Source: Gnetum montanum
Taxonomy: Eukaryota; Streptophyta; Gnetopsida; Gnetales; Gnetaceae
NCBI GenBank assembly: GCA_015680685.1
Contig: MNCI01004101.1
Span: 142,316-206,315, forward strand
DNA: 64,000 nucleotides
Direction of reading: 5' to 3'
Of this stretch, positions 46,855 to 59,755 are shown piece by piece. The notes under the pieces are model-generated. The model did not search any database, had not been told where the DNA came from, and saw only the letters and a list, made by a program, of their open reading frames with translations. A program made the position numbers and the translations under genes. The first letter of the stretch is position 1. Every line of letters begins with the position of its first letter.

Positions 46855-49800
46855 ATGACTTCTATCACTGCTGTCGATATCTCCAACATGAAGGTACCCT
46901 TCACAACCCAAGGCACTACTGGTGCCGAACAACAGTTGAATCCAACACCAAGAGCACGCCGGTTCCTCAGAATCCAAAATCAAGGATGTGAGGGCCTACC
47001 CCAGCAACACGAGCATTACAATTTCCTTTGTGCGAAGGTGTAGGCTAACCTGGCCTTATATTTACATGAACTCGAAGAAAAATGTAGCTTTGAGTTCACA
47101 TACTACAATGAGGAGGAATTTGTTCCTAACCAGGGCATTTCCCTACCTCTGACATAAGCAAACCAAAGGTTGCTAGATCAACTAATCTAGTTGACAAGTC
47201 TTAGGGGGCAACAAGACAGAGCATCCAACCAGGATGATGCCTTTCAAGATGTGCAGGAAGAACTTGATTCCGAATCGGACGAGGGAAGCCCAGTCAACCC
47301 CATTCATGTCCTGCCTACCCAATCCTTCTGGGCCAATCCACTGCCTACCATTCCCCCCCCCCTTTACCATCGCGCCTATGCTTCAGTAGTCTATAACTGC
47401 AACTACAGTGGGTGGCCATGCTACGTTCCTAGTATCTCATCACCCCTATTACCGAGTTGCACCCGCAGCAACTATGCCACCACAAGCCATTTATCAGCAC
47501 ACTGTATCTACTCTACAACCACACCTAACTCCCATACCAATTCCTACATATGCGACCGTCCAACCCACTGTGGTGGGCCTAGGCCCATCCATGTGGTGGT
47601 CTCCATTTGCTTCTTCGTCCATTCTGCAACCGTCGTAGATGTCTCATTACACTTGTCCTCAGGTCTACCTGACCCCCAAAATGGCACAACCTAGAGCAAA
47701 CCCATGGGGAGTCCTACCGATGGCTCAAACACCCTACTTGGCAGCTTATCAAGCTATTTCTGCTCCAACGATACCACCCACTAGATGGTGGACAACGAAA
47801 ACAACACTTTTTGTAGGGGTGGCCTCAAAGGCACAGCTGATGGGACAAATTTCCACCGTTACCATGCCACCTGTGGGGGTTGCCTCTACAGTCCCTCAGT
47901 CATCTACAGCATCCCCAGGTCTAGACCAAGCTTTTCCGCTTATTCAGACCCTAACTAAGGAAGTAAAATGCCTCCAAGCTATTGGGTCTGATACAGTACG
48001 AGTCATGGATTTTTACCAAGATGACCCTATGAACCCCACAATCCCTACCTTGATACTACCACCCGGGATGTCCCTCCCACACTTCACGAAGTACGATGAC
48101 GAAGGAGATCCCAATACACATCTCATCACTTTTCAGTTAGAGTATTTATTGCTGCAACAATGGCCGCATACGATCATTCGTGTTTTCACCATGTCCCTAG
48201 CTGGGAAAGCCCTAGATTGGTATCGCACGTTGCCACGTTTATCCATTTCAACTTTGGAGGAACTCTTGACCTAGTTTGTGACATGCTTCAAGTATAACTT
48301 GAAGCCAAAAACCACACTAGATTAGCTCATGAGTGTGAAGCAAGACCCGCTAGAACCAGTTAAAAATTCATTCAACGATGGAGCACAACCCTTAACAAAA
48401 TTCGTGAACCTATCGCAGAGGCTCATTTATTAGCCATCTTTAAGGGTGCAATGAATGACTTCATCAAGTCAAACTATATTACCTTGCTCCACACTTGCTT
48501 AGCCAAGCTTTCACTCAAACGAAAAGCATACAAGATGCAGCCGAGGCAAGTAAAGACCCAGCTTACGTCACTTATAGAAACAGTTTTGCAAAGAAAGATA
48601 AAGGAAAGGCCCCAACAACCATGGTGGCTACTATGGTAGCTGAGGCTAAGCCCAAACACAACAATAGTGGAAACAAGAATAACAAGAAACTAACCATACC
48701 TGTAGCCAACTCAGGACCTAAGCTGGGCCAAGCATCACAACCCACCGCCCCCGCACTCAAGACATCTGCATGCACTAAACCTAATTTCAAACATAAAGAT
48801 CATTTAAAATATACCCCACTACCCCTCAAACCTTCAGAACTCCTGAAGCAACTGTTGGCAGGGGGATACATTCAACACAAGCGGATGTTAGAGGAAGCAA
48901 ACATGAGGCATCGACGCTACTGCAAGCTGCTTAGAAATCCCTCTCTAGCCCTGCCCAACGAACCTCTAGTTCCTAAAAGTTTTAGATTGGACAGGTTTTA
49001 CGATTACCACCAACTATGTGATCATACCATGGATTATTGTCTATCGTTGTAAGATGACCTACAAAGGTTGATTGACCTAGGGCATTTGGTGTTAGATGAA
49101 AGTAGCCCAGTACGCCCTGAAAGCCAATCCATGTACTTCTATACTGACCCACTCAATGCCAATAATGCGAGTTACGTAATCAACACCATTGGTATTGACA
49201 ATGATCTCGCGCCACCCTTCCAACCATTTGTGATTCGTGTGCCTCAACGTAGTACTCCCATGCTACGAATGGCCAATCCAAGCCCACAGTCATCCTTCAT
49301 CCTGAAAGTCCCACCACGAACATCTTCCTCTGCACCTCCCATTGGTGGGGCTATGCAACTCTGCCCGCTAACACATCTAGTTCCATTTGTCATCAGGACA
49401 CCAACGTCCTCGATAGCCCCCATCCCATGCAACAAGAAACAACTTCCTCACGCTATAATGCGAGAAACCTACCAGACAAGTGAGGTGTCAAAGAGGAATA
49501 TTGTCAAAAGCCGCTATAAGACTACACCTTCGCCCCTTAAATTTACACCTTCGTCACCAAGGACAAAGGTCGACGCAAGCATACAACTTATTACATCCTG
49601 TCACCAAAAATTTGAACCTAGGTCTGGGGCCATCTCCCCTTGGGAGATTTGTCTTCTAGGATGAATCGAGGAGGAGAGTGTTAAACAGACGAGTGGCCAA
49701 GACTTCTTGAATGCCCTAGCCTAGGTTGGGCAAATCCTAAAGCAAAAAAATACCATGTTAAGTCTATACAACTTAGTCATGGTATCCGCCTCTCATCGCG

Positions 49801-50600
49801 AGGCTCTGGTCCACATGTTAACGGTAATCCTGGTCAATGAAAACATGCCAGTAGACGAGAAAATGATCCACTCATTCATACTCCCCTCCGCACCCATGGA
49901 GTCCACACCTCCACTAAATTTTAGCAACAAAGCCCTTAAGGAAGACCTCGAAAAGCGCCAAGTGACTACCACACCCCTCTTCATCACAATTCGAGGTGTT
50001 CAATACCAAATCTGGAGGGTACATGTTTATGATGGGGCAGCCACAAATGTCATCTCTTTACCTATTATAGAAAAACTAGGGTTGGTCAATCAGATCAAAC
50101 CAACAGCGACGTCATGCCTACGATCCTTCAACGAGGCACATGTCCTAGTAAAATACATAGTTCATGTAAACTTTGTAGAATGGAATGAGCTCCCCATGGA
50201 CGCAACGTTCGTTGTAGTCAAAGAAATGCCCGGGTTTAACCTAATCTTGGGATGATCATGGTTAGCATAACTCGGGGTGGTTTCCTCACCTATAGACTAG
50301 GAAATCCACTTACCATACAAGGGAAGAGAGGTGATAATCCATGGCGACGTGGTGGAAATGCAAGCAATTAGTAACCTAAATGCAGAACAAGGTTCAGAGG
50401 TTACAACCTCTGAAGATGAAGCACCTGTTCACGCATGCACCAACCATACAACAGAGGGATCGGCCCAGCGAAGCGATCCCCAGGTAGAAAACGTCTAAGA
50501 GGAGTTGCCTTTTCAAGCAGGAGATAGTGGCACGAGCAAGGGCCCTAGCAAAATGCCTCGACCTTATGTCCCTTTCAACCCACGAAAGGTTAGGAGATAG
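46855..50600 (+). pseudogene. gag: gag-protease gene of element D
   Basis: Start M-T-S-I-T-A-V-D at 46855, stop at 50598-50600 after a basic P-R-K-V-R-R. In order: N-terminal block with F-L-R-I-Q; acidic linker (about 47225-47300); Pro/Thr-rich part; capsid core at about 48000-48480 (F-Y-Q-D-D-P, Y-D-D-E-G-D-P-N-T-H-L, G-K-A-L-D-W-Y-R); Lys-rich stretch (48580-48700); modified zinc knuckle at about 48990-49050 (F-Y-D-Y-H-Q…H-T-M-D-Y-C, one Cys replaced by Tyr); linker with F-V-I-R-V-P repeats (49220-49400); protease at about 50010-50260 with V-Y-D-G-A-A-T-N (V-D-D-G in B and C) and L-I-L-G. Stops at 47041, 48271, 49050, 49662 and elsewhere, plus frameshifts. Confidence 0.85.
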
Positions 50601-50639
50601 CTATGCGTAGCATAGCGGCCTTGTGACCTCTCACCTAGT

Positions 50640-50740
50640 CACCATCCAGGGTGTCATCTTTTTGAAAACTAAAAAATGGCCCGAAATGGCCTAAAACTAA
50701 CAAACGTCCTGAAATGGCCTAAAACTAGCATCCCAGTGTA
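50640..50740 (+). repeat. Short array 1 of element D
   Basis: Two to three copies of CGAAATGGCCTAAAACTA, related to the 27-bp unit after gag in B. It lies between the gag stop and the stop end of the antisense gene. Confidence 0.55.
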
Positions 50741-50886
50741 CAAAAAACTTCATATAACACACATAATAACATGAAACCGGTTTTCCTTTCTAAAATTTTC
50801 ACATTTCATTCAAAATTTTTTCCTATTGGCGGTGTCTATAAACTCTTCTAACAAAAAAAAGAGAAGGAGGATCTGCCCTCATGCTC

Positions 50887-53800
50887 TTACAAGCTCACAT
50901 TTCCTTCACCTGCCTCATTCACTTGCACATTGTCTGCTTCCGTATTGCCCCTAGTCGACACCTCATTCCTTCCCTCCACAAGCCTCACCTCCTCGTTAAG
51001 AGCCTGCATCTTGAAGGATTAGGTAGTTAGTAGGGGCAAAAAATGCAATAAATGACAACTGAAGCAGAGCATCAAAGAAACTAACCTGAGGGGAGCTCAT
51101 GTCCATCACAGAAGGTATCTAGTCTAGACTAAGCCTGAGACGACGTTCAATCTCCTCCATCAGGATATTCGCCCAAGATGTGTCGTTAGGTTCAGCATTC
51201 GCAGCAGCAACTTTCTCCTTTTTCGAAATTGTCCATTTTAGAGATCCCAAGGAAAGGGAGGTGGTGGCGATCTCCCCTATAGGAAGGCTCACCCCCAAAT
51301 CTAGGGATTTCGTGACCTGCACCAGCTCTTTAAACTTGGCATAAGCCTCAGAAGCACTAATGACCTTCACAAATGCCTCGTATGAGAATGCCTCCACAGC
51401 AGCGTCTCTATATAGCCTTCGATGGGTTTCATTTTCTTGCTTGTATGTATACTTGTGGTTCCTCTGGGCCTTCCCCCATTTGAAGATCTTGGCGTTGATG
51501 TCTTTCATATCCTGACACTTCTAGGTCAGCAAATTCATCTGCATATGTTGTTTGACTATTTCGCGCGTGGATTCTACGTTCTGATGAACAACAGTCCAAG
51601 ATATGGCATGATCAACCATAGCCCTTTGTGACTACACAGGGTTAGGACTATGGTTCACAAGGAAACTGACCCTCGACTTAAGGTTCTCCACCTCGGTAAC
51701 TAGTTCCGTCTCTCTCTGCTCGCTCCTATGAATCCGTTTCCATAATTCCTCGTTGATACGTCTACATTTCCATAGGGAGCACACCGAATGTAAAACGCAT
51801 TTGTAAGCCTCGTCAAATATGTGACGGGGCACTTTAGTTATGTTAGAAGAAAGTGTGGGCACTGCGCCAATTTCCATAGGTCGGGTCAGGTCCCATTTGA
51901 GCCGAGAAGCTGAAGAAAGTATAGCAATCACATCAACATAACATAAATCAATGCGTTTAGAGTTGTAGCGTAGCAGCATAGGGGCTATTAACACTTCCAC
52001 TCGCTTGTACGAGGATCTACCTATTGAAGTCATTTGATCATGTCATCAACTAGCCCCTAAACAAACGTAAACTTGTCAGGAATTTCAGCCCATGGCTCCG
52101 TCCGGGGCAGAGAAGGTCCTGATACATCAGCAGTAGCACCTGTTACGTAATTTAGCATGACAATAATAGCCAAATAGGACTACGTTTTGAGACATCCAAA
52201 GCCTAAACTCACCAGTATTTGGCTGTTGCCTCACATCATGCTGGTGCAGGACAATCACGGTAGGTTCTATAGAAGGCCCAGCCAGGTTCGTGGGAACTCC
52301 TACCTCAACTGCTAGTGCTTTTTCTTTAGGAGGGAAGTGTCCTTTTTATTTTTGGAAGAGACCTCTGCATCAATCAGAAGAGGCTCCCTAATGACAAGAG
52401 TCCCTGCCCTGGGGACAAGTGCCCCAGCATCTCTAGCCGGGGCCCTCCCTTCCAAAGCCGGGCCCCCCGTGTCTCTATTTGTCGCCCCAGGTCTGAGGGC
52501 TAACACTTACTCATCACCTTCTTCTTCATCTTCTTCTTCTACTATTCGCAAAGGGTATACACACAATAAATTGAAGTTGATTAACTCAAAATCGATGCCA
52601 TGCCACAAAACACCACTTAGATAAATATGAAATAGTTAGCATTCTAAACGCTCACCAATGGGGGGTTTCATTCGTTGCAACTTGAACCGCAGTCATCTCT
52701 CCTCTTCACGAGGGCTTTCCCTAGTAGGGGAAGGTCTCTTTCTCCACAACTCCACAGGGACAGCCGCAGCCATAAGATGATCACCCTGGGTCAAGTTGCC
52801 GAGTATGGTAGGGGAGGTCTCCCCTACGCTGTCCTAGCCACAAGCGCTATGAACCGTCAGACCTTTAGTCATTATAGAGAATGAATCCCCGATCACTTTC
52901 GGGGGAGCCTAGGCTTGCATGGTTCGAAAGACCTGTCAAATCCATGGCTTGGGGATCTGTTCATGATCCACCTCAAACCAGACCCCATCCTCTTGGACTA
53001 CCAGGAACTCTGCAAAGGGCGTTAAACAGCCAATATAGAAGGTGTAGTGTATATTAGAACGGGACTCCGTTTGCTCACAGAGCCCCAAAATCTCATCCTG
53101 CAAACCACTACAGAAGAATTCAGCCCAATTATAATGGGCCCCTTCCTCCACAAGCTCCCGCATTATCCAAGCATGTCCAAGCCCCAAGACATTTCCTTGG
53201 GTAAGCAGCTGAGGGAATGCACGAGCACGAAACACCGGGTATATCCCCATGGCAGGGCCGTCCTTAAGCTTTTCCATAGTGAACCATTTCTGCTCCTTGG
53301 TGAGCCTCAGCCACTCTTCAATATGCTTCTTATGGAGGGTCAACTCTTGCTTACCCTTCGACATCACATTGGCACTGTCATTAGGAACTTCGAACAAATC
53401 TACAAATAGCTGGTCACTGATGTCAATGACCACCCACACATCCCACACGTATGTGCAAAAGTGACTCACCTGCCTAGAAAAGGAGTTGACTAGGAAAAGC
53501 ATCTTGGTAGCAGGAACATCTAGATTCAGTGTCATAAACAAATCCATAAGCCTGGCCATCCAAATTCTTCTAAGCAAGGGTCCTGGAGCCCCTCATTCCA
53601 ACTAGCTCTGGCTTACCGATACCTCACCGTATTTGAAGTAGATGTTTTCCCTTTGCCCTCTGGCAGTCACCACCATCACTTCATGGGGCTTCTTTGCTCC
53701 TATGGCAATAATCACAAAGAATGCATAAAAAAAATGACACCCACTCGTTAATCCACTAGGCCTATACGGTGAGGGGAATAGTGGAAGTTCAACTACTAAG

Positions 53801-55172
53801 ACTGCTTCGAGTGTAACTTGCTTAAAGGGTTCCCTCCACTCCTTGTCCAGCTAGCCTTTCATCCTAAAATTAGTGTAGAAAGAGGCAAGCATGCGTAAGA
53901 GGGGACGGTACCCCTCCCCACAAAGAGTAATCACGCCCGCTCGCAAGCTCCTTGCAGAGGCAAATTCCTGCAAGGCTAGTCGTGCCATGGCCAATTCATC
54001 CGGCTGATCATGAACCCCATCATCATTAAGGTAGAACCTGATGATAAGTGCATTCTATCAACACTTGGTAGAACATATCCAATGTCACACAATAAAATAG
54101 ATACGTAAAACTCACTCGCCAACACAGTAAACGGTCCCCTGTGGGTTCAGAAAATAGGTTGACATGTGGTGTGTGAGGTACAACGTGTTGAAAGGATGAT
54201 AGCACTGGTATGCTGGCATGTCCCAAATCCAAGACAAGCACCTCAACCTTATAAAATCTGGAGAAGACCCCCCCTCCCGGCCTGCCTGAAGTTGTGTCAT
54301 CATTAAGATATCTCAGGATTCCCCGACTTACCCCTAGCAGCAAGGCCTCTATCACACCGGACCCCCGCGCCTCATCCAATGAGGACCAGACCATGAGACT
54401 AAACTGGCTGAGGAGGAACTGCAGGAAGTCTCACGCCCCGTCTCTAAACCAAACCTCTTAACCTCCCAAACAGATCAAAGGAGGGGGAACATTGGCCATA
54501 GGCCCACCTACATGACACAAGACTCCTTCCAGATCCAAAACGACCAATCTAGACCTTGGCCCTACCCTGCATAGCGGAAACAATAGACAGTGACATCAAA
54601 CATGAACATAATACATGCGTGATGCAGTAGCGTCTAAGCCAACCATAAGAAAAATATAGTATGATCCTTGTTCATCATAGCACAACAAAGATGAAAAATC
54701 CTTGCGTAGCAAGAACATGCAAGTAACTTGGTGTAGCAATAAGATAACTAATAGCAGACCTAAATAGGATACATGTCATACGTCATACAAGCCCCGTCCC
54801 GAAGGTTTCATAGTTTAGCAGTTTAAAGGACCTTGGTCCAGTAGTCATGGCCACAACCACGGTAGTAATGGCCTTGCATATAACCACAATGAGACCCTTC
54901 CACAATAGTGATGATCGAAAGAAAGCAAGACCGCGATAGCACCAAATCCAAGATAATGCAGCCATAGAAAATACCAACAACAAAATAAATGAGAAATAAA
55001 ACCAAAGTGAAAGAAGGTAGAAGTGCAATGAGAAAAGAGTGGAAGAGATGTATAAAACTCACTAGGTCAATAGCATGTCCTCCCGCACCGGAACAGTCGC
55101 CTGCAGCCCACATCTCAGGGCCTTCTTCATTTCCCTAACCTTTGCGAGCACCAACTGAGTCTTGGGAGCCAT
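50887..55172 (-). pseudogene. Antisense gene of element D: multi-exon, FCP1-like phosphatase plus unknown domain plus coiled-coil tail
   Basis: Minus-strand gene between gag and pol, collinear with that of C. Exon 1 55172-55063 (M-A-P-K-T-Q…), donor GTGAGT; exon 2 54566-54116 (FCP1-like HAD); exon 3 from about 54060 to 53765 (…L-A-M-A-R-L-A-L-Q-E-F…); exon 4 from about 53700 to 52930, containing a 213-codon open stretch (53577-52936) with L-M-D-L-F-M, F-R-A-R-A-F-P and Y-I-G-C-L-T-P-F-A-E-F-L-V-V, matching C block for block; a charged region (52560-52300); a coiled-coil-like exon (about 52000-51065) with R-R-I-N-E-E-L-W-K-R, E-V-E-N-L-K-S-R and M-E-E-I-E-R-R-L; last exon 51003-50887. Only a few stops interrupt it, fewer per length than in pol of the same element. 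It is too diverged from C to be a recent copy, so the gene has long been part of the lineage. Function unknown. Confidence 0.75.
54116..54566 (-). pseudogene. Exon 2 of the antisense gene (D): FCP1/NIF-like HAD domain
   Basis: After a CTATGCAG acceptor the frame reads R-L-V-V-L-D-L-E-G-V-L-C-H-V, a good HAD motif I with the nucleophile Asp present. Next is V-W-F-R-D-G-A-(stop)-D-F-L-Q-F-L-L and S-L-M-V-W-S-S-L-D-E-A, the signature block of FCP1/NIF-like phosphatases (RPG..FL..L…F.V.VWS). The in-frame TGA is the one-step decay product of CGA. The exon ends at CGA|GTGAGT. The later HAD acids are less clear (V-L-V-L-D-L-G-H). Known members act on phosphoproteins in the nucleus; whether this protein was an active enzyme cannot be told. 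Confidence 0.62.
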
Positions 55173-55316
55173 AGCCCTACTAGCAGATTTATGACCTTTG
55201 TGGAAATTCACCTCAATATGGATTCACACAGTGACTCCATGCTCCAAAATTGCTGAAGTGCTCCGATAAGGATTATGCTCTTCTAAGGAAAAAATAGAAA
55301 AATTACTAGGATTCAA

Positions 55317-55328
55317 CCCCTATTTATG
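55317..55328 (-). promoter_or_regulatory. TATA box of the antisense gene in element D
   Basis: The minus strand reads CATAAATAGGGG, about 145 bases before the exon 1 ATG. It corresponds to CTATAAATAGGGG in A. Confidence 0.6.
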
Positions 55329-55895
55329 GCAGTAAGAGCAAAATGGAAAAACTTCTTTTCTCTCTGTTTGATTAAGGTGGGGAGGGGACGGCAGGTGGCA
55401 TGCTCGCCATGACATCATGACACTATTGGCATTTAAACACCTGCATGCTCCAAGACAGTTACTTGCCTTCTTGAAAGTAAAAAATGATATAATAATATTT
55501 CAGCTCGTAATGACCATGGTCTGCAACGATGTCAAATTAAGTAATTACGCTTCTTGCATCAGCAATCACCTAATGCACCTCAACATAAAGATAGCATAGC
55601 CCTTAACAGCTTCCTACCTTCGTTCCCGTATTAACCACCCGATACGTTTCATGCTCGCAATGTTATCTCTTTTATCATTGTTTAATGCAGCAAGATGTTG
55701 CATGTCATGATGTGGAAACACCAATGACATTTAAACTAGTAGTGGTTCAGCATCTATGTACAACTCGTAATTTACATTGACAATAATTGTGTCTTCAACT
55801 ATCCTAGATCCCCATGCCTAGGTAGTGCACCATGACCCTAAACAAACACATCTTCAATCTTTTACATCGCCTTATTTAGCAAGTCGCATCTCGAT
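55329..55895. other. Divergent region between antisense promoter and pol, element D
   Basis: It contains two or three degenerate copies of the array core (for example GACATTTAAACTAGTAG near 55727-55744), the counterpart of array 3 in A. No coding signal. Confidence 0.45.
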
Positions 55896-58800
55896 GTTGC
55901 TTTGCAGATTTGCGTTCCGCACAATCTCTAATGGCCCTTACCCAGGCTCTCATCTTGTGATGACAAGTTAAACAAGAAATGGAAACCCACCATGCCTTAT
56001 TCATGACCCTAATATTGATGGGGCCACAAAGAAAGCTCGTAAGAAAGTTAAACTCCGATGTGATCAACTGGGAATCGATTGCAATAGATACTATAGCAAC
56101 CTCGGAAGTACCCCCAGATTTTCCTAAACACCTAGTCCATGTCCTAGATTTGGAGACCAAGGATGTAACTAAGGATCCACTCGTCGAGATACCTGTAACC
56201 TCTACAAGAAGGGAGGTAAAGACATTAAGACTCAGCTCTCTACTAGACACACAAATACATGAGGGCATAGCTAAAACCTTGCAAGGACACATTGACGTCT
56301 TCGCATGGTCCTATGAAGATATGCCAGGTCTAGATCCATGGTTGATTCAGGATAACATCATCTTAGATCCCCACATGAAGGCAGTCAAGAAAAAGGTGCA
56401 TAAAATCAAGCCAAAAATCGTGTTAGCCATAAAGAAGGAGGTCACTAAGTTATACCGAGCAGGTTTCATTCGTGCAGTCGACTATTCAGAATGGGTGTCC
56501 AACATCGTTGTGGTTTCAAAGAAAATAGGAGGGATATGAATGTGCATAGATTTTCAAGATTTAAACAAGGCAACGATCAAGGATAACTTTCCACTACCGA
56601 ACATTGATCAACTCATCGACACCATGGCTGGGCATGCTTTGCTATCCTTCATGGATGGTTTCTTCGGATATAACCAAATCCGCATCAACTCGGAACACCA
56701 GCTGTCAACCACTTCCATGACTCCATGGGGGACCTTCTGCTATACCATGATGCCCTTCGGGCTCAAGAATGCTAGGGCAACATACCAGAAAGCCATGATG
56801 TACATTTTTCAGTAACCATATCCTAGAAACATTAAATGATTACGTAGAGAACATAGCGGTTAAATCCAAAGAGGTGGCCCATCACCCGCGTGACCTAGAG
56901 TTAGTCCTCAAGTGTTGTCAAAGGCATGATTTGTGTCTCAATCCTAAGAAATGCATCTTTAGAGTAAAGACTGAGTGCATGTTAGGGTTTTTAGTATCGG
57001 AGGATGGAATACAGGTGGACCCAGATAAAGTCAAAGCTATCGTCAATCTAGCACCTCCCACAAACCTAAAAGAGTTACGTGGTCTACAAGGTAGAGTGCA
57101 ATTCATTTGAAGGTTCATAGTAAGACTGACCGACAAGTTAAAGCCCATGCAACATCTTATGAAAAAAGGGGTTGAGTTCAAGTGGATAGTCCAATGTCAA
57201 CAAGCCTTTGACAACCTGAAGAAAGAACTCTCCTACCTACCAAAGGTATACCCGCCGCAAAGGGACAAGCCTTTCTTCATATACCTCGCCACCTCTGATT
57301 CATCCATAGCGGCACTGCTGTGTCAAAAGTGGGATGCCAACTCTGAGATACCAGTGTATTACCTGAGCCATGCATTGATATCATATGAGAAAAAATACAA
57401 CGAGGTGGAAAGGAGTTTCCTAGCCTTAGTGTTCACGCTAAAAAGATGGCGGCACTACCTATTCTGCAGCACAACTAACATCATTTGCAAAAGCAATGTA
57501 CTCAAGGCTATCACCAGTAACCTATACGAAGATAGCAAGATAGCCCGATGGAAGGCCATAACTGTAGAATTTGATCTACACTATGTGAGCCAATCATCGA
57601 CAAAAGGCCAAGCCATAGCAACCCAACTCACAGCCTCACCAGTCAACAACTAGGCGGTCATCGACCCTAAGTTCCCAGATGAATACGTAAGCGATGTCAC
57701 CATCGTCCCACTGCATTTCGAGATGACCTTACACTTCGATGGCACCTCAACCACGCGAGGAGGCAACGCCACTGCCATAATCACCTTTCCTTCTAGGGAG
57801 ATGCATCCATCTACTTATCGCTTCACATTCCCATGCACTAACAACATGGAGGAATATGAAGGGCTACTCAGAGGCCTCTTAACTGCCCGCGCACTACATG
57901 TACAACACCTGGCGATTCGAGGGGATTCACAGCTAGTTTTGAATCAAGTTACTAAAGAGTACACCTGCAAGGCTACGCACCTACAACCCTACTACAACCT
58001 AGCAAAGATCTTATTGAAACAATTCGCGACCACCGATGTGCAACACGTGCCACACAATGAGAACGACATAGTAGACGCCTTAGCCACCCTCGCATTAAAC
58101 ATCCCATCGAAGTTCTTGGCTAACCTGCCCACTGTGATCATAGAATGCATAGAACCTATCACTCGAATGGAACACATGGTGTCTATCGACGCTGCGGATA
58201 CCCCGGGATGGTACGATAACATTAAAGCATATTTACAACATGGCGAACTCCCAGGTGGATTGACATCGAGCCAGAAAGATGAAATCCCAAACGTTCCCAG
58301 TAATACATGCTCATGGGAACTGATGCCCTATGCCGGTGGTCCTACGATGGGATATTGCTGGCATGTGTAGATGGTGAGTAGGCACAGAAGGTAGTTAATG
58401 AGGTTCATAAAGGGCTATGCGGTGGGCACATTGCACCTAGGGCTATGGCAGCAAAAATCGGATGCCTAGGATATTATTGGCCTTACATGGAGCACAAATG
58501 CTTATCTAAAGTCAAGACATGTGACACATGTTAGAGATATGAAAATGTTATACACATAGCACTTGCAGACCTACACCCTACATAGATTACATGGCCTTTC
58601 CAATGATGGGGACTAGACCTCATAGGGCCCATCACGCCTAAATATTCTGCGGGGCATAGCTTCATTATCACCGTCAAAGAGTATTTTACTAAATGGGTGG
58701 AAGCTATCCCTCTGAGGAAAATGATTTCCCAGCAAAGCTGCCACTTCATCCTTAATAACATAGTGACTAGGTTCGGGCTTCCAATGACCATTGTGACCAA

Positions 58801-59449
58801 AAATGGACCACAGTTCAGTAGTAAAGAAACCCGGGCCTTCTACAGTAACTTGGTCATTAAAAAATCATTTTCTTCCCCCTACTACCCGCAAGCGAATGGA
58901 CAGGCGGAGGCTACAAATAAGTCCATCATCAACTTACTGAAGCGGATGCGTAACAATAGTAATAGGTAGTGGCACGAGCAAATACTCTATGTCCTCTGGG
59001 CCTATCAAACAACTTGTAGAACCGCTATAAGTAAGACCCTTTACAGTCTCGTTTATGGATCTAAAGCTATGTCACATCTTGAGTTATAGGTACCCTCACT
59101 CTGGTTGATCCTATCCAACATCGTGAGCGAAGCCCAGAGCAATGAATCACAAGCCATCGACCTCGACTCAGTGGAGGAGGAACACGTGCAGACACTAAGA
59201 TGGATCGACCGCTATCAAGATAGACAACGGAAAAAGCATCATGCAAACCAGCATCGACGACTAGTACAGAAGGGAGATCTCATCCTCAAGGCTGTCCGTA
59301 AGCATGTGAGAAAATTCTCAGCCAACTTGGAAGGGCCTTACGTGGTCATTGAAGCCTTCGGGAATGGAGCTTTCAAACTGGTAGACATGGATGGTAACGA
59401 ATTTGCCAACCTGGTGAACCACATGCCCCTCAAGCCATACTACGTCTAG
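55896..59449 (+). pseudogene. pol: pol pseudogene of element D (RT, RNase H, archaeal-like RNase H, integrase)
   Basis: A possible 3' splice site (GTTGCTTTGCAG, about 55895-55907) precedes the frame; the first in-frame ATG is at 55979. In order: linker (…L-R-L-S-S-L-L); RT with D-Y-S-E-W-V-S-N, M-C-I-D-F-Q-D-L-N, F-M-D-G-F-F-G-Y, and Y-V-E-N at 56841-56852 where A and C have Y-V-D-D, so both catalytic Asp are lost; thumb to 57110; RNase H 57147-57653; second RNase H with H-F-D-G-T…, N-N-M-E-E-Y-E-G-L-L, G-D-S-Q-L-V-L-N-Q-V (57720-58110); integrase with G-Y-Y-W-P-Y-M (about 58470), D-L-I-G-P-I-T, K-N-G-P-Q-F; and a C-terminus ending K-P-Y-Y-V-stop. Five or more stops or frameshifts. Confidence 0.9.
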
Positions 59450-59459
59450 GGTGCAATGG

Positions 59460-59755
59460 CAGCATCGAACACTATCCACTACAACGATAAACTAGTAGCC
59501 GCATCGATTAGCGTCTGTAATGATGATAAACTAGCGGCACCAAACAGCATCCACTATGATGGTAAACTAGCAGCAACGATCTACCACGGCGTAAAACTGG
59601 CACTGTTAGTCCACTATGACTATAAACTGGCATCGCACATCTGCCACGACGTAAAACTACCGTGTACGGTCTGCTAGGATCTCAAACTAGCACAGCAGTC
59701 TGCTGGGACCCTAAACCAACATCTGGTCTACCAAGACCTTAAACTAGGATCGTGT
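59460..59755 (+). repeat. Tandem array 2 of element D, 3' of pol
   Basis: About eight copies of a 35-40-base unit with CACTATGACTATAAACTGGC-like cores (ATGATGGTAAACTAGCAGC, GATGATAAACTAGCGGC and so on), ten bases after the pol stop. Confidence 0.78.
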
